The position numbers were made by a program, and so were the translations under genes. This document shows, one piece after another, positions 1-8,724 of a DNA stretch of 64,000 bases (position 1 is the stretch's first letter; the number at the start of each line of letters is the position of its first letter). The notes beneath the pieces were generated by a model. It saw only the letters and a list, made by a program, of their open reading frames with translations. It did not search any database and was not told the origin of the DNA. The DNA comes from Halioglobus japonicus (GTDB taxonomy: Bacteria > Pseudomonadota > Gammaproteobacteria > Pseudomonadales > Halieaceae): positions 1 to 64,000 of the forward strand of contig CACSIL010000053.1 of assembly GCA_902705825.1 (NCBI GenBank), in the 5' to 3' direction.

Positions 1-207
1 CATCTTCTTCAGTCGAGCATTCTCTGCTTCCAGTTCCTTAAGCCGCTTCATCATCGAGGCGTCCATACCGCCAAACTTCGAGCGCCACTGATAGATGAGT
101 GCTGTACTGACGTTGTGTTCACGAGATAGGTCTGCGACCGGAACCCCAGCTTCATGCTGTTTTAAAATCGCCAGTATCTGGCTGTCGGAAAATCGAGACT
201 TCTTCAT
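1..207 (-). CDS. IS3-family transposase OrfA, 3' end outside window
   Basis: The first 69 codons of an IS3-type OrfA. The protein starts MKKSRFSDSQILAILKQHE, followed by a helix-turn-helix (about residues 8-45, with LIYQWRSKFGGMD at its end) and the start of the leucine-zipper segment (KRLKELEAENARLKKM). OrfA normally supplies the DNA-binding part of the OrfAB transposase made by a -1 frameshift. A strong ribosome binding site (TAAGGAG) lies 5-6 bases before the ATG at 207. The 3' end of orfA and all of orfB lie outside the window, so it is not known whether the element is complete. Confidence 0.85.
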   Translation of the reverse strand, partial: MKKSRFSDSQILAILKQHEAGVPVADLSREHNVSTALIYQWRSKFGGMDASMMKRLKELEAENARLKKM

Positions 208-277
208 TTGTCGCTCCTTATGCGATCATTGTAAAAGTCTCTACTCAAAATCTCGATTATTTTTTGGGGGGATTACA
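1..277 (-). mobile_element. IS3-family insertion sequence, one end only
   Basis: The element enters from the left edge of the window. Its orfA reads on the minus strand, and about 70 bp of non-coding terminal sequence follows, ending near 277 in ...GGGGATTACA on the plus strand (TGTAATCCCC outward, with the TG...CA ends usual for IS3 elements). Immediately after 277 an unrelated outer-membrane-protein reading frame begins in mid-protein, which supports this boundary. The exact tip and the target duplication cannot be checked because the other end lies outside the window. Confidence 0.65.
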
Positions 278-1081
278 AACCCGGCTGTCGCTTACAAGGT
301 AAACGACAAGCTTTCGCTGGGTGCCAGGTTACGGGTTATGTACACCGAATCCTCGGTGCTGACCCAGGTCAACAATAATTTCCTCGGTGACAACTTTGAG
401 GATGGCAAGCTGGAGACAAAAGCGGACGGTTTCGGGTTCGGCTATTCCCTCCATGCGCTGTATGCCTTCTCCGAGGATACCCGCGTTGGCTTCAGCTACA
501 ACTCACAGATCAGTACCGATCTCGATAGCACGGTAGATTTTGATAACGTCCGTCGTCCCGAGAGGATAATCGACCGGCTGCAGAGCCAGACCATAGAAGT
601 GGGGAGCAAGGTGCCGATGGTGGCTGGCATGGGCTGGTACCATCGCATGGATAACGATTGGGAACTGACCTGGGACGTGATGTGGGTGCAGTTTTCAAAG
701 TTTGGCGCGACGTCCATCCAACTGGACGAGGTTACATTGGATGCCCCGGACGATAAATTCGATGATTTCTATGTCACTTCGGTAGGTTTGACCTGGCCCG
801 TGAATTCTCGAATGAGCGCTGCCGTGGGCGCGTTCTGGATGGAGAGCCCGGTAGATAACGCCGATCGCAGTTTTGCCATAAGCCTGGATGAGATGATGGG
901 TGTAGGCGCTGGCATTACCTATCAACTCGATAACGGCAATGACTACGAACTCGAAGTAAACCTGATTGATACCGGCAGCTCGCCGATAGATACTGGCCCG
1001 TCACTGGTTAAGGGGCGTGTGGCAGGTAAGTCGAAGGATCACTATTCCCTGGCTATCTCGCTGGCCTATAACTGGCGCTGA
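278..1081 (+). pseudogene. FadL/OmpP1-type outer membrane transporter, N-terminus removed by IS
   Basis: About 267 codons of the C-terminal part of an OMPP1/FadL/TodX-type beta-barrel, the family that takes up long-chain fatty acids and other hydrophobic compounds across the outer membrane. The segment NPAVAYKVNDKLSLGARLRV is typical of the family's mid-barrel strands, and the protein ends in alternating strands with the terminal aromatic pattern ...LAISLAYNWR. The frame is open leftward into the IS, but those residues are IS sequence, so there is no genuine start, signal peptide or N-terminal plug. Family FadL proteins are usually about 400-450 residues. The gene is therefore interrupted, unless its 5' half sits beyond the IS outside the window. 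Confidence 0.75.
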
Positions 1082-1111
1082 TAGCCTGCGGCCAGCCATG
1101 CTTCATGGCGC

Positions 1112-2146
1112 TCACCGCCGTCGAAACAGCAGGAACTTCTGCGTGAGGAAACTCGCGACAAACAGTGCGCCATCGACAACGATCTTGGCGGTAATCACAT
1201 TTACCGCTGTCGTGTTGTGCACCAGATTGACAAAGTACGCCGACAGCGTGGCCATCACCACCACCAACAATACGTAGCCACTTGCCTCGAAGATTGTTCT
1301 CATCTTGTTGTGCGATCGGAACACAAAAAACTTGTTTGCCAGAAAGTTCAAAGTGGACGACAGCGAGCGAGCCATAAAGGTACTGGTGTAGACATTCGCT
1401 GAAATTGCGTAGGCAATCGCGAAGGCGCTGATATCTATCAGAAAGGACGCAAAAGATACGCTGATAAATCGCGCGAAAACGGCATAAACCCGCATGGAAT
1501 CAACGATGGGTCGAAAGTGCGAAGAGTCGTTGTTGTCGATATACACCGTGGTGATGGGGAGTTCTTCTATTGGAACGCCTTGTTTGCTGGCCAGTACAAT
1601 GGTTTCAAGTTCAAACTCATAGCGGTTGGCGGTCAGCTCGCAGCACGAGACGGCAAAGCTCAGTGGAATAGCGCGCAACCCTGTCTGTGTGTCACTGAGG
1701 CTGATGTTCTTTGCTCTTTGCAGCACGGTGCGCGTGAGATAGTTGCCGAACTTGCTCCGCAGCGGTACGGAATCCTGAAAGTCGCGCACGCCCAATATCA
1801 AACTTGATGGCGTATTGAGAGCGGCCTCCGCCAGCCTGACAACATCGCTATACAGGTGTTGGCCATCTGCATCAGCGGTGATGATGGTGTCTATGTCGTT
1901 GGCAAAGTTCTCTGCAATGTAGGTGAACCCGGTTTTCAGGGCGGCACCTTTGCCGCAATTTTGCGGGTGCCTGAGTACGTGTACCGGTAGTTCTTTCTCG
2001 GCTCTGTCGAGCACTTCGGTGTGCTCTGAGCCATCGTCGACCAGAACAATCCTGCCAAACCCACTACTGACTAACTGCTGCAGCAGATCGATAAGTGCCG
2101 CCTCGGGGTTGTAGGCGGGAATCAGCAGCGCTATAGAGTTAAACAT
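1112..2146 (-). CDS. Glycosyltransferase family 2 fused to GtrA-like membrane domain
   Basis: 344 residues. Residues about 5-230 form a GT-A fold family 2 glycosyltransferase: ALLIPAYNPEAAL at the start, VLVDDGS for the nucleotide-sugar site, and TADADGQH as the DXD-type metal site, as in polyprenyl-phosphate sugar synthases (DPM1/GtrB-like). The last ~120 residues are hydrophobic with several membrane segments and resemble GtrA, the proposed flippase for undecaprenyl-phosphate sugars. Family knowledge suggests it makes a lipid-linked sugar at the inner membrane and helps present it to a periplasmic transferase. The next gene upstream ends 5 bp before the ATG at 2146, so the two are probably cotranscribed. 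A TTG at 2164 would overlap that gene and is less likely. Confidence 0.8.
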   Translation of the reverse strand: MFNSIALLIPAYNPEAALIDLLQQLVSSGFGRIVLVDDGSEHTEVLDRAEKELPVHVLRHPQNCGKGAALKTGFTYIAENFANDIDTIITADADGQHLYSDVVRLAEAALNTPSSLILGVRDFQDSVPLRSKFGNYLTRTVLQRAKNISLSDTQTGLRAIPLSFAVSCCELTANRYEFELETIVLASKQGVPIEELPITTVYIDNNDSSHFRPIVDSMRVYAVFARFISVSFASFLIDISAFAIAYAISANVYTSTFMARSLSSTLNFLANKFFVFRSHNKMRTIFEASGYVLLVVVMATLSAYFVNLVHNTTAVNVITAKIVVDGALFVASFLTQKFLLFRRR

Positions 2147-2151
2147 AGAAT

Positions 2152-3924
2152 TTACGGGCTGCAATAGTCGCTGTTGAGTAACTGCGTGTCGATTTCGTAC
2201 ACCGTGATCTCAAATACGTTGTTGGGACCGGCGACACGGGTAAATAGCCTGGGGCAGGTTTTAGTTGCCAAGCGGTCCAGAATCTTGCCCGCAGGCCCTG
2301 CAGGCACCAGCCCCGAATTGGTGACATAGTTGCGGTTCTGGGTTCTGAGTTCGGCCATCAGGGTTTTGGCTGTGTAGCGTTCAGCCGTATATTGCGGCCG
2401 GGTGACATCGGCATACCCGTAGTAAAGGCCGAACACGTAGTGCGTGGGCGTCCAGAGTCTGGCGTCCTCGTTGTCGGTGACACGCGCGAATACAACAGGT
2501 GCTTCATCGCCGAACAGGCGAAACAGATTATTGCGTTCGGTTTGGTCGACTCTATAACCCTCGATTCGCGAGGCCTGCTTCTCCACGGTGGACACTGCCT
2601 CGGCAAATGCGGCGACCAGTAAAATACCGGCCACAGCAAGCGTGTACTTTGTCGCCAGTGGAGCAAGAGGTTGCCGCATGTGCTCCCTGCGAGCACCCAG
2701 CCCATAGTTTCCGTGGGCGATCAGGTAGGCAAAGGCGATCAGGGCGGGAGCGCCTGCGCGCATGTCATAGGACGCATACAAAAACCACATAAGCAGCGAC
2801 GGTATGGCAAACAACAGCAGAATATCCCGGCCGCGGTTTGCCCTGAGTACAGAGAACACCGCGAGTATGGCCAGTACGGCGAGGGTGGGTTGCTGGATAA
2901 ACCAGGTATCTGTGGAGAACCACAGTTGCGCGAGTATGTCCCGGTCGGCAAAAGATCTTGAAACAACGCCGGTGTTGTCCTCGAAGTTGCGTCCTTCGGT
3001 GAGCATCCATACAACGCCAATAATGGCGGGAATAACACCGAGCGCGACGCGCTTCCAGCTTTCCTTGTGTCGCAGCGCATCGACTGCCAGCAGAACCGGC
3101 AGTGAGAACAGGCCCCACACCAGCCCCGGTTGTTTCGTCAGCACGGCTACCACGGCGCACACCAGGCTCAGCCATAACAGCTCAATTTCATCGCGGCGCA
3201 GCCTGTAAAGTTGTAGCAGGCAAATTGATCCGACTATGGCCGCCGCCGTCATCGTATCGGGCATGCCGTCGTCAAAGAGATGCTTCAGATCCACATTGCG
3301 CAGTACAAACCAGCACAGCAAAAAATGCAGTGGCAGGTACTTCCATTCATTCCGGCTGGAGGCGAGCCCCAGCGCTGTGAGTATCGCAAACGGGAACACG
3401 ATCAGAGAGGTCTTCACAGCAGTTTGCGCGTCGATACCTCCCAACACCATGTAGCAGTACGAGAGGAGTTTGGGGAATAGCTGGGGGTACGGGGCCTGCG
3501 TGTAGCTGAAGTCGATGGGCTCTCCGAGGAAGTGCTGCACGGCCCACATATTCCAGCTGTAGACTTCATCATCCAGATCAAACCCTTTAATCAGCAGCAT
3601 AGATCCAAACCGGATGCACAGTGCCAGATTCACCAGGAAAAGCAGTTTGGCGAAATTCCCCCATGCTTTGCCCGGGTGATTTTTAGCCAGCGTGCCAACG
3701 CGCACAGTGGCAACCAGCACCAGCACGGCAGAGCAGATCTGTACAACAATCGGCGTATAGATCCCGGCCTGGGCCAGGCATGTATGGATTATGAAGACGC
3801 AGCAGACACTGACAAACGGGATAGCCAATGACGTGGTCGGTTTCAGCGCCAGCGATGGGCGCAATGCCAGCGCAGGTGCGAGGTAGACAGCGACGATTAC
3901 GATTACAATTTCAAGCGCGTACAT
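2152..3924 (-). CDS. Large multi-pass membrane protein, possible GT-C-like glycosyltransferase
   Basis: 590 residues with about 11-12 hydrophobic segments through residue ~440, followed by a soluble ~140-residue C-terminal part. No family is recognised with certainty. An acidic motif after an early membrane segment (GFDLDDEVYSWNMWAVQHF, about residue 115) sits where GT-C transferases (PMT/ArnT type) carry their catalytic acidic residue in the first periplasmic loop. The downstream neighbour, 5 bp away, is a GT2-GtrA fusion of the kind that supplies lipid-linked sugars, which fits a membrane glycosyltransferase role in envelope glycan decoration. That role is inference from topology and context. 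Confidence 0.6.
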   Translation of the reverse strand: MYALEIVIVIVAVYLAPALALRPSLALKPTTSLAIPFVSVCCVFIIHTCLAQAGIYTPIVVQICSAVLVLVATVRVGTLAKNHPGKAWGNFAKLLFLVNLALCIRFGSMLLIKGFDLDDEVYSWNMWAVQHFLGEPIDFSYTQAPYPQLFPKLLSYCYMVLGGIDAQTAVKTSLIVFPFAILTALGLASSRNEWKYLPLHFLLCWFVLRNVDLKHLFDDGMPDTMTAAAIVGSICLLQLYRLRRDEIELLWLSLVCAVVAVLTKQPGLVWGLFSLPVLLAVDALRHKESWKRVALGVIPAIIGVVWMLTEGRNFEDNTGVVSRSFADRDILAQLWFSTDTWFIQQPTLAVLAILAVFSVLRANRGRDILLLFAIPSLLMWFLYASYDMRAGAPALIAFAYLIAHGNYGLGARREHMRQPLAPLATKYTLAVAGILLVAAFAEAVSTVEKQASRIEGYRVDQTERNNLFRLFGDEAPVVFARVTDNEDARLWTPTHYVFGLYYGYADVTRPQYTAERYTAKTLMAELRTQNRNYVTNSGLVPAGPAGKILDRLATKTCPRLFTRVAGPNNVFEITVYEIDTQLLNSDYCSP

Positions 3925-3966
3925 AGTCCTTCCTTGGTGCGGGGATGGCGCGGCTGGTCTTCAGTG

Positions 3967-3983
3967 GGGTGGCAGCGCCACCC
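3967..3983 (-). terminator. Hairpin between nhaA and the membrane-protein gene
   Basis: A perfect 7-bp stem with a 3-base loop (GGGTGGC-AGC-GCCACCC) lies just past the nhaA stop codon. There is no T-run after it in the nhaA direction, so it is at best a weak or Rho-assisted terminator or an mRNA-end hairpin. Confidence 0.25.
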
Positions 3984-3990
3984 ACCGGGA

Positions 3991-5352
3991 CTATTTCTTT
4001 TCTTGTGTGTCCTTGCTGGTATGCAGCATCAGCCAGAAAAACCCGCTGAAACCGGCAATGGCCGAAGCCAGCAAAATGCCGGTTTTTGCCATGAGCAAGT
4101 CCTCGATGGAGTTGGCAAAACCGAGGTCAGCAATAAATATCGACATAGTGAAACCGATACCGCCGAGCAGGCCGACACCCAGAATGTGATTCATATTCAG
4201 GTCGGGGGGGAGCTTGGCCCAGCCCAGCTTTACTGTAATCCAGGTGAGCCCGGCGATGCCGACAGGTTTGCCCAGCAGCAGACCGGCCAGAACCCCCAGC
4301 ATAATGGGATCCTGAAAGTACTGTGTGAACCCGGCGAAGTCGACGGGAATGCCGGCATTGGCCAGCGCAAAAATCGGGATAACCAGGTAGGCGACCGGCA
4401 GATGCAGTGTATGTTCCAGACGCTGAGCTGGCGCCTGTACCAGCCGCACTCCATCGCCAAGAGAGGTCACCAGCGAGCGAAAGCGGTTGTTCTTTATGAT
4501 GTCTGCCTGATCCGTAATGGATTTGAGCATCTTGTGGGAGGTGTCTTTCACCCGTTGTACGAATACTTCTGGCTCGAACTTGGGCCGAATAGGAATCATG
4601 AAGGCCACCACTATGCCTGCGATGGTGGCGTGGATACCGCTGGTTAGCATCGCTATCCACAGCAGCGCGCCAATGGCCGCATACGGCAGTGGCCGGCGTA
4701 TTCCGCCCAGATTCAGTGCCATCAGGAGCAGTGTGCAGGCCCCGGCGTAGGCCAGTGCCATCAGATTGAGATCATCGGTATAAAACAGCGCGATGACGGC
4801 AACGGCACCGAGGTCGTCAACAATGGCCAGGGCGATTAGAAAGGTCACCAGACTTTTCGGCACCCGACTGCCAAGCAGACTCAGCGCGCCGATCGCGAAG
4901 GCAATGTCAGTTGCCATCGGAATTCCCCAGCCGGTAGCGCCCTGACCGGTAAGATTAAACGCCAGATAAAATAGTGCGGGCACCAGCATGCCGCCAATGG
5001 CAGCCATGATCGGCAGCAGCGCCTGTTTGGGGGTCGACAGCTCACCCACCATCAATTCCCGCTTCAATTCCAGCCCCATGATGAAGAAGAACATCGCCAT
5101 AAGGGCTTCGTTGATCCAGTGGTGGATCGACATGGCAAACACTTTGCCGCCCAATGTAATGCCTATCTCGATGTGTAGCAGGTGCGCGTACTGGTCATGT
5201 AGAGGGCTGTTCGCAATGACCAGCGCAATGACGGCGCAGATCATCAGCAATACACCACTGGTGGTCTGGCGGTGAATGAATTCTTCCAGCGGGGTCAGCA
5301 GACGTTCAAACGACTTCTCCCACGGCGCGTTATAGATTCCTTTACCTGCCAT
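3991..5352 (-). CDS. nhaA: Na+/H+ antiporter NhaA
   Basis: 453 residues, somewhat longer than the ~390 of the E. coli protein because of N- and C-terminal extensions. It is an inner-membrane antiporter exporting Na+ (or Li+) in exchange for protons, used for pH and salt homeostasis. Family signatures are clear: MGLELKRELMVGELS after the third membrane segment, PMATDIAFAIGAL with the conserved Asp at 149, and LIALAIVDDLGAVAVIA with the paired aspartates 179-180 equivalent to the ion-binding D163/D164 of E. coli. The start at 5352 follows a plausible GGAG ribosome binding site. The gene stands alone. A sodium antiporter fits a marine or saline habitat. Confidence 0.95.
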   Translation of the reverse strand: MAGKGIYNAPWEKSFERLLTPLEEFIHRQTTSGVLLMICAVIALVIANSPLHDQYAHLLHIEIGITLGGKVFAMSIHHWINEALMAMFFFIMGLELKRELMVGELSTPKQALLPIMAAIGGMLVPALFYLAFNLTGQGATGWGIPMATDIAFAIGALSLLGSRVPKSLVTFLIALAIVDDLGAVAVIALFYTDDLNLMALAYAGACTLLLMALNLGGIRRPLPYAAIGALLWIAMLTSGIHATIAGIVVAFMIPIRPKFEPEVFVQRVKDTSHKMLKSITDQADIIKNNRFRSLVTSLGDGVRLVQAPAQRLEHTLHLPVAYLVIPIFALANAGIPVDFAGFTQYFQDPIMLGVLAGLLLGKPVGIAGLTWITVKLGWAKLPPDLNMNHILGVGLLGGIGFTMSIFIADLGFANSIEDLLMAKTGILLASAIAGFSGFFWLMLHTSKDTQEKK

Positions 5353-5385
5353 ATGGCGAGTAACTCCTTGGTGGTTTTAGGTGGG

Positions 5386-6999
5386 TCACAGAGATCCCAA
5401 AAACGGCCCGTCGACACACAGGCGGCGACCGTCCGGCGTCGCGCAGGCGCCGCAAATGCCGACTCCGCATTTGGTGAGGTAATCGATTGAGCTGAAAATC
5501 TGTTCGGGCCGACAAAACTCAAGTTGCACCGCGTTAGCGGCGTGTACCATCGGTGCGGGCCCACAGTTGTAAAATACCAATTGCTCGCGCTCGGCTTCGC
5601 TCATCGCCTGCAGGTGCTCGCGCAGTGGCTCGGTGACAAGCCCGTGGTAGCCGGCACTGCCATCATCGGTGGCGACATGGACCTCTGCCACCCGACGGCA
5701 TTCCTCAATATAGTACAACCGCTGTGCACTGCGCGCCCCGACAAACACCTCGGCATTGCCAAAATCGCGCGCGATCTGATACACGGCGGCCAGCCCGGTG
5801 CCGCCGGCTACGGCAATAATCTTGGCATCTTCAGGCGGCGCTACGGGTATACCGTGAGGGCCACGCACATACGCCTGCGTGCCCACGGGCAGGTCCATCA
5901 GGGCGTGGGTAAATTTCCCCAGATCGATAACGGCCAGTGTGAAAGGATCATCGGTCAGCGCGGAGAATGGCTTTTCGCCGAGCCCGGGAATCCACAGAAA
6001 AACGAACTCTCCGGCCTGAATATTGATCTTGCGGTCAAATGTCAGCTGCGCGATATCGGCGCAAACGCGGGTGTTCTCGACCAGTGTGACGGGGCGAAAG
6101 CGCATGTCGATATCGTAGCGAATCTGCGCCTCGGCGCGGTTACTGCCGCGCTCAAGGTCACTGCTGAGTGTCTTGAAGTAGGTGGCAATTTCGTCTGTAG
6201 TCAAACCGGTGAGCGATGAGCCAACCCCTACCACTGAAGCGCCTGCGTCGAAGTAAGCGCTTACATCATCAGCGCTGCTGACGCCGCCGCAGCCGATAAT
6301 CGGGCAGTCTGTCACCGCGGCGATCTCGCGTACGCATTTCAGCCCTATCGGTAAAACGCCCTTGCCGGACATGCCGCCGGCACCGTTGCTGAGCACTGCG
6401 TGGCCATGCGCGGCGGTGTAGCCGGGGCCCACCGTATTGATGGCGCACAGGCCATCGGCGCCTCCGGCAATTGCCGCCTCGGCAATGTTGGCGATGTCCG
6501 GTGTATTCGGTGTGAGTTTGGGAATCACCGGAATGTCGACCACCGCTTTGACGGCGGCAGTAATGTCGCGCACCAGTTCGGGGTCCTGACCCATGGCCAT
6601 GCCATAGCCCTTGGCGTGAGGGCAGGAGAGGTTCAATTCCAGGCCATCGGAAACCGGTGCCAGAATTTTGGCGACCTCGACAAATTCTTCAAGGCTGCCA
6701 CCGAAAATCGATGTCAGTAAGAAACGGTCCTCGGGAATCTTCAGTGCCGCCAGCGCTTTAAGTGATTGCTGTGCGCCGGGGTTGGTCAGCCCCACGGCAT
6801 TGACGAAGCAACCCGGTGCGTACTGGCTGTAAACCGGCTCGCGGTTTCCCTCGCGAGGCTCCAGGCCAATACTCTTGGTCGTGACTACGCCCACCTCGGG
6901 TATGTGGTCGAATATGTACTGAATGATAGGAGTCGCTGTTGTGACGATGCCCGAGGGTATTGTGAACGGGCCGGACAGCGTTTTACCGAAGAATTGCAT
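5386..6999 (-). CDS. Fused dihydroorotate dehydrogenase (class 1B-like) and PyrK-like electron-transfer protein
   Basis: 537 residues that look like two proteins joined. Residues 1-~305 are an FMN TIM barrel of the dihydroorotate dehydrogenase family, with NLSCPHAKGYG near the class 1B active-site cysteine and GGVSSADDV for phosphate binding. Residues ~310-537 match PyrK/ferredoxin reductase-like proteins: an FAD barrel, an NAD-binding AVAGGTGLAAVYQ segment, and a C-terminal 2Fe-2S site with cysteines in CGVGICGAC plus a later C. In class 1B enzymes PyrD and PyrK are separate subunits that pass electrons from dihydroorotate to NAD+. Here one chain could do both. The ATG at 6999 is chosen over an upstream TTG at 7005. 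A role on another dihydropyrimidine-like substrate is not excluded. Confidence 0.8.
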   Translation of the reverse strand: MQFFGKTLSGPFTIPSGIVTTATPIIQYIFDHIPEVGVVTTKSIGLEPREGNREPVYSQYAPGCFVNAVGLTNPGAQQSLKALAALKIPEDRFLLTSIFGGSLEEFVEVAKILAPVSDGLELNLSCPHAKGYGMAMGQDPELVRDITAAVKAVVDIPVIPKLTPNTPDIANIAEAAIAGGADGLCAINTVGPGYTAAHGHAVLSNGAGGMSGKGVLPIGLKCVREIAAVTDCPIIGCGGVSSADDVSAYFDAGASVVGVGSSLTGLTTDEIATYFKTLSSDLERGSNRAEAQIRYDIDMRFRPVTLVENTRVCADIAQLTFDRKINIQAGEFVFLWIPGLGEKPFSALTDDPFTLAVIDLGKFTHALMDLPVGTQAYVRGPHGIPVAPPEDAKIIAVAGGTGLAAVYQIARDFGNAEVFVGARSAQRLYYIEECRRVAEVHVATDDGSAGYHGLVTEPLREHLQAMSEAEREQLVFYNCGPAPMVHAANAVQLEFCRPEQIFSSIDYLTKCGVGICGACATPDGRRLCVDGPFLGSL

Positions 7000-7386
7000 G
7001 GTCAAAATAGCGAGCTCGTGTGTCTGTGGATGTAGCGGTTAACAAGTCGAAAGATTATACGGGTTTGGCGCGTTATACACGACCTCGTTGCAGCTTGGGC
7101 CCGTCTGTCTGGGAACCGTGGGATTCTCCATACTGGCCACAATCTGTGTCTACCGTCGAAGTTACCGCAGTTCTTGCTCTCGGTCGAGGGAAAGGAATGA
7201 TTGTGGCTTTGGAGCGGAATCAAAGCAGCATGTAGTGAGCTTTGCGCCGGAAGTTTCGAATGGGCGGCTGGCTCCACCACGGAGCGACGTTCGCAGAACG
7301 ACACACGCGTCTGTCATGTGCGATGCCGGAGGGGTAGGGAGAAGGCCGGGTAAGCGGTTGTGTAATTCTCATCCGAGAAAAAGTGT

Positions 7387-7414
7387 TTGCATATTGGTGT
7401 CAAGAGTGTACATT
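7387..7414 (+). promoter_or_regulatory. Likely sigma-70 promoter of the PspA/flotillin operon
   Basis: TTGCAT (7387-7392) and TACATT (7409-7414) are separated by 16 bp and lie 62 bp before the first start codon of the operon. They are a reasonable fit to -35 and -10 elements. I see no sigma-54 (-24/-12) element, unlike classical PspF-controlled psp operons. Confidence 0.5.
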
Positions 7415-7429
7415 CGTATACAAACGAAT
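7412..7429. promoter_or_regulatory. Operator-like palindrome overlapping the -10 element
   Basis: ATTCGT-ATACAA-ACGAAT is a perfect inverted repeat with 6-bp arms and a 6-bp spacer. It overlaps the proposed -10 box and start point, the usual place for a repressor site. The first gene of the operon begins with a possible ribbon-helix-helix segment, so autoregulation is plausible but untested. Confidence 0.45.
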
Positions 7430-7476
7430 ACGCAACTGTCCCGTTGATATCGCTTTAGCGAAGAAGAGTCTGAAAA

Positions 7477-8016
7477 ATGTCCAAAATGATTCCCCTTAGT
7501 GCTAGGATTTCAGAGGATGATCTTGAGTTTCTGTCCCAGCTGGAAGTGGAAGGCTGTACGACGCCAAGCGAGAAAATTCGCGCACTCGTGGCTGAGAGCC
7601 GCACCAGATACCTGGGGGGATTCGAATATAAAACCCGCCTGAAGGCGTATCAGGAAGACTTGGGGAAGCTCGGGATCGCGATACGGGAAATAGAAAACGA
7701 GAATAATATACATTCCGAAATCCTGACCACCGTCTTAAATTGGTTGCCGGATTTGATGGCCTATATTGTGACTAGTGAATGTAGACTTGAGGAAAGTCCG
7801 AGTGAAGCTGAGTTGATCAAGCTGGAAAAAGCGGTAGTCGGCCGGGTGTTCGGGCTTGCGCAATCGGTTGCGCAAATGGGCTTTAGCCCAGATATTCCAA
7901 GTTATGATGCGATGGCTTTCAAGAAAAAATTGCAGGATTTGGCAGAGATATTCCAGTTGTTAGGGCGTCTCGACGCCATGCAAAAGCCCCAGTCCACTAA
8001 AGGAAGCAGTAGCTAA
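7477..8016 (+). CDS. Possible ribbon-helix-helix regulator heading the PspA operon
   Basis: 179 residues of no certain family. The first ~45 residues (MIPLSARISEDDLEFLSQLE, then TPSEKIRALVAESRTRY) have the short strand plus two helices expected of a ribbon-helix-helix DNA-binding domain. The remainder is helical and soluble and could be an oligomerisation or sensor domain. It ends 10 bp before pspA in a tight operon with yqiJ and yqiK, and a palindrome lies over the probable promoter just upstream. A regulatory role for the operon is inference from this arrangement. It could instead be a structural partner of PspA. Confidence 0.6.
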   Translation: MSKMIPLSARISEDDLEFLSQLEVEGCTTPSEKIRALVAESRTRYLGGFEYKTRLKAYQEDLGKLGIAIREIENENNIHSEILTTVLNWLPDLMAYIVTSECRLEESPSEAELIKLEKAVVGRVFGLAQSVAQMGFSPDIPSYDAMAFKKKLQDLAEIFQLLGRLDAMQKPQSTKGSSS

Positions 8017-8026
8017 GGAGAAGTAC

Positions 8027-8719
8027 ATGAGTGAATCTCTGGCAAGCCGTGTAGGACGTATGATCAGCGGAAGTATTAATGCGCTGGTTGATGCTGTTGA
8101 AAATGCCGCACCAGATATAGTGATGGAACAGGCTATTCGAGAAGTTGATGATGTCATAGGCGATGTGCGTCTTGAATTGGGTAGGGTTATTGCTGCAAAG
8201 CACCTTGCCAGTAACCGGTTCAAGGATGAGAACAATCGCTTCGAAGAACTAGCCGAAAAGATCGAGATAGCGATAGCAAAAGACCGCGACGATCTTGCAG
8301 AAGCTGCCATTGCTCGTCAATTGGATATCGAAGTTCAGATCCCAGTGCTCGAACAATCGATTGCCGAATTCAGCCAGAAAGAGAAAGAGCTGGACAGCTA
8401 TATCCTGGCTTTGCAGGCCCGAAAGCGGGAAATGCAAGCTGAGCTAAATGAGTTCCGTCAAACTATGGCGGCACAAACAGGGAGCAAGGAAGGTAGCCCG
8501 TCTGGTGTTTCTTTGGAGACAAACCAGGGCCACTCGCACAATGTCGAAAAGGCACAGGGCGCTTTTGACCGGGTGTATCAAAATGCAACAGGCGTTGTGG
8601 CTGGAGACAAAGGTGATATGAGGAATGCAGCCAAGCTTGCTGAGTTAAGCGAACTGGCACACAAGAACCGGATTCAGGAACGATTGCAGGCGATAAAAGG
8701 GAAGATGGGTAACGAGTAG
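8027..8719 (+). CDS. pspA: PspA/IM30-family membrane stress protein
   Basis: 230 residues, close to the usual length of PspA (~222). The family forms ESCRT-III-like helical assemblies on the cytoplasmic face of the inner membrane and protects against proton leakage. Visible are an N-terminal amphipathic stretch (SLASRVGRMISGSINALVDA), the conserved PDIVMEQAIREVDDVI region, and long coiled-coil helices rich in E, K, Q and L (about residues 50-150). The C-terminal third is less conserved. AAGGAG precedes the ATG. There is no neighbouring pspF, pspB or pspC; instead it is followed within 5 bp by yqiJ and then yqiK, the NfeD/flotillin-linked arrangement. Confidence 0.88.
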   Translation: MSESLASRVGRMISGSINALVDAVENAAPDIVMEQAIREVDDVIGDVRLELGRVIAAKHLASNRFKDENNRFEELAEKIEIAIAKDRDDLAEAAIARQLDIEVQIPVLEQSIAEFSQKEKELDSYILALQARKREMQAELNEFRQTMAAQTGSKEGSPSGVSLETNQGHSHNVEKAQGAFDRVYQNATGVVAGDKGDMRNAAKLAELSELAHKNRIQERLQAIKGKMGNE

Positions 8720-8724
8720 TTACT

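Larger units (their letters stand above)
7000..7476. other. Divergent intergenic region with a promoter and operator-like palindrome
   Basis: 477 bp between the fused dehydrogenase (minus) and the stress operon (plus). The only recognised structure is the promoter/palindrome pair at 7387-7429 beside the operon. Reading frames crossing the rest are short and show no family-like sequence. Confidence 0.6.

Noticed and set aside
3967-3983. Strong intrinsic terminator after nhaA
   Set aside because: Stem is good, but no T-run follows on the transcribed side; kept only as a weak candidate.
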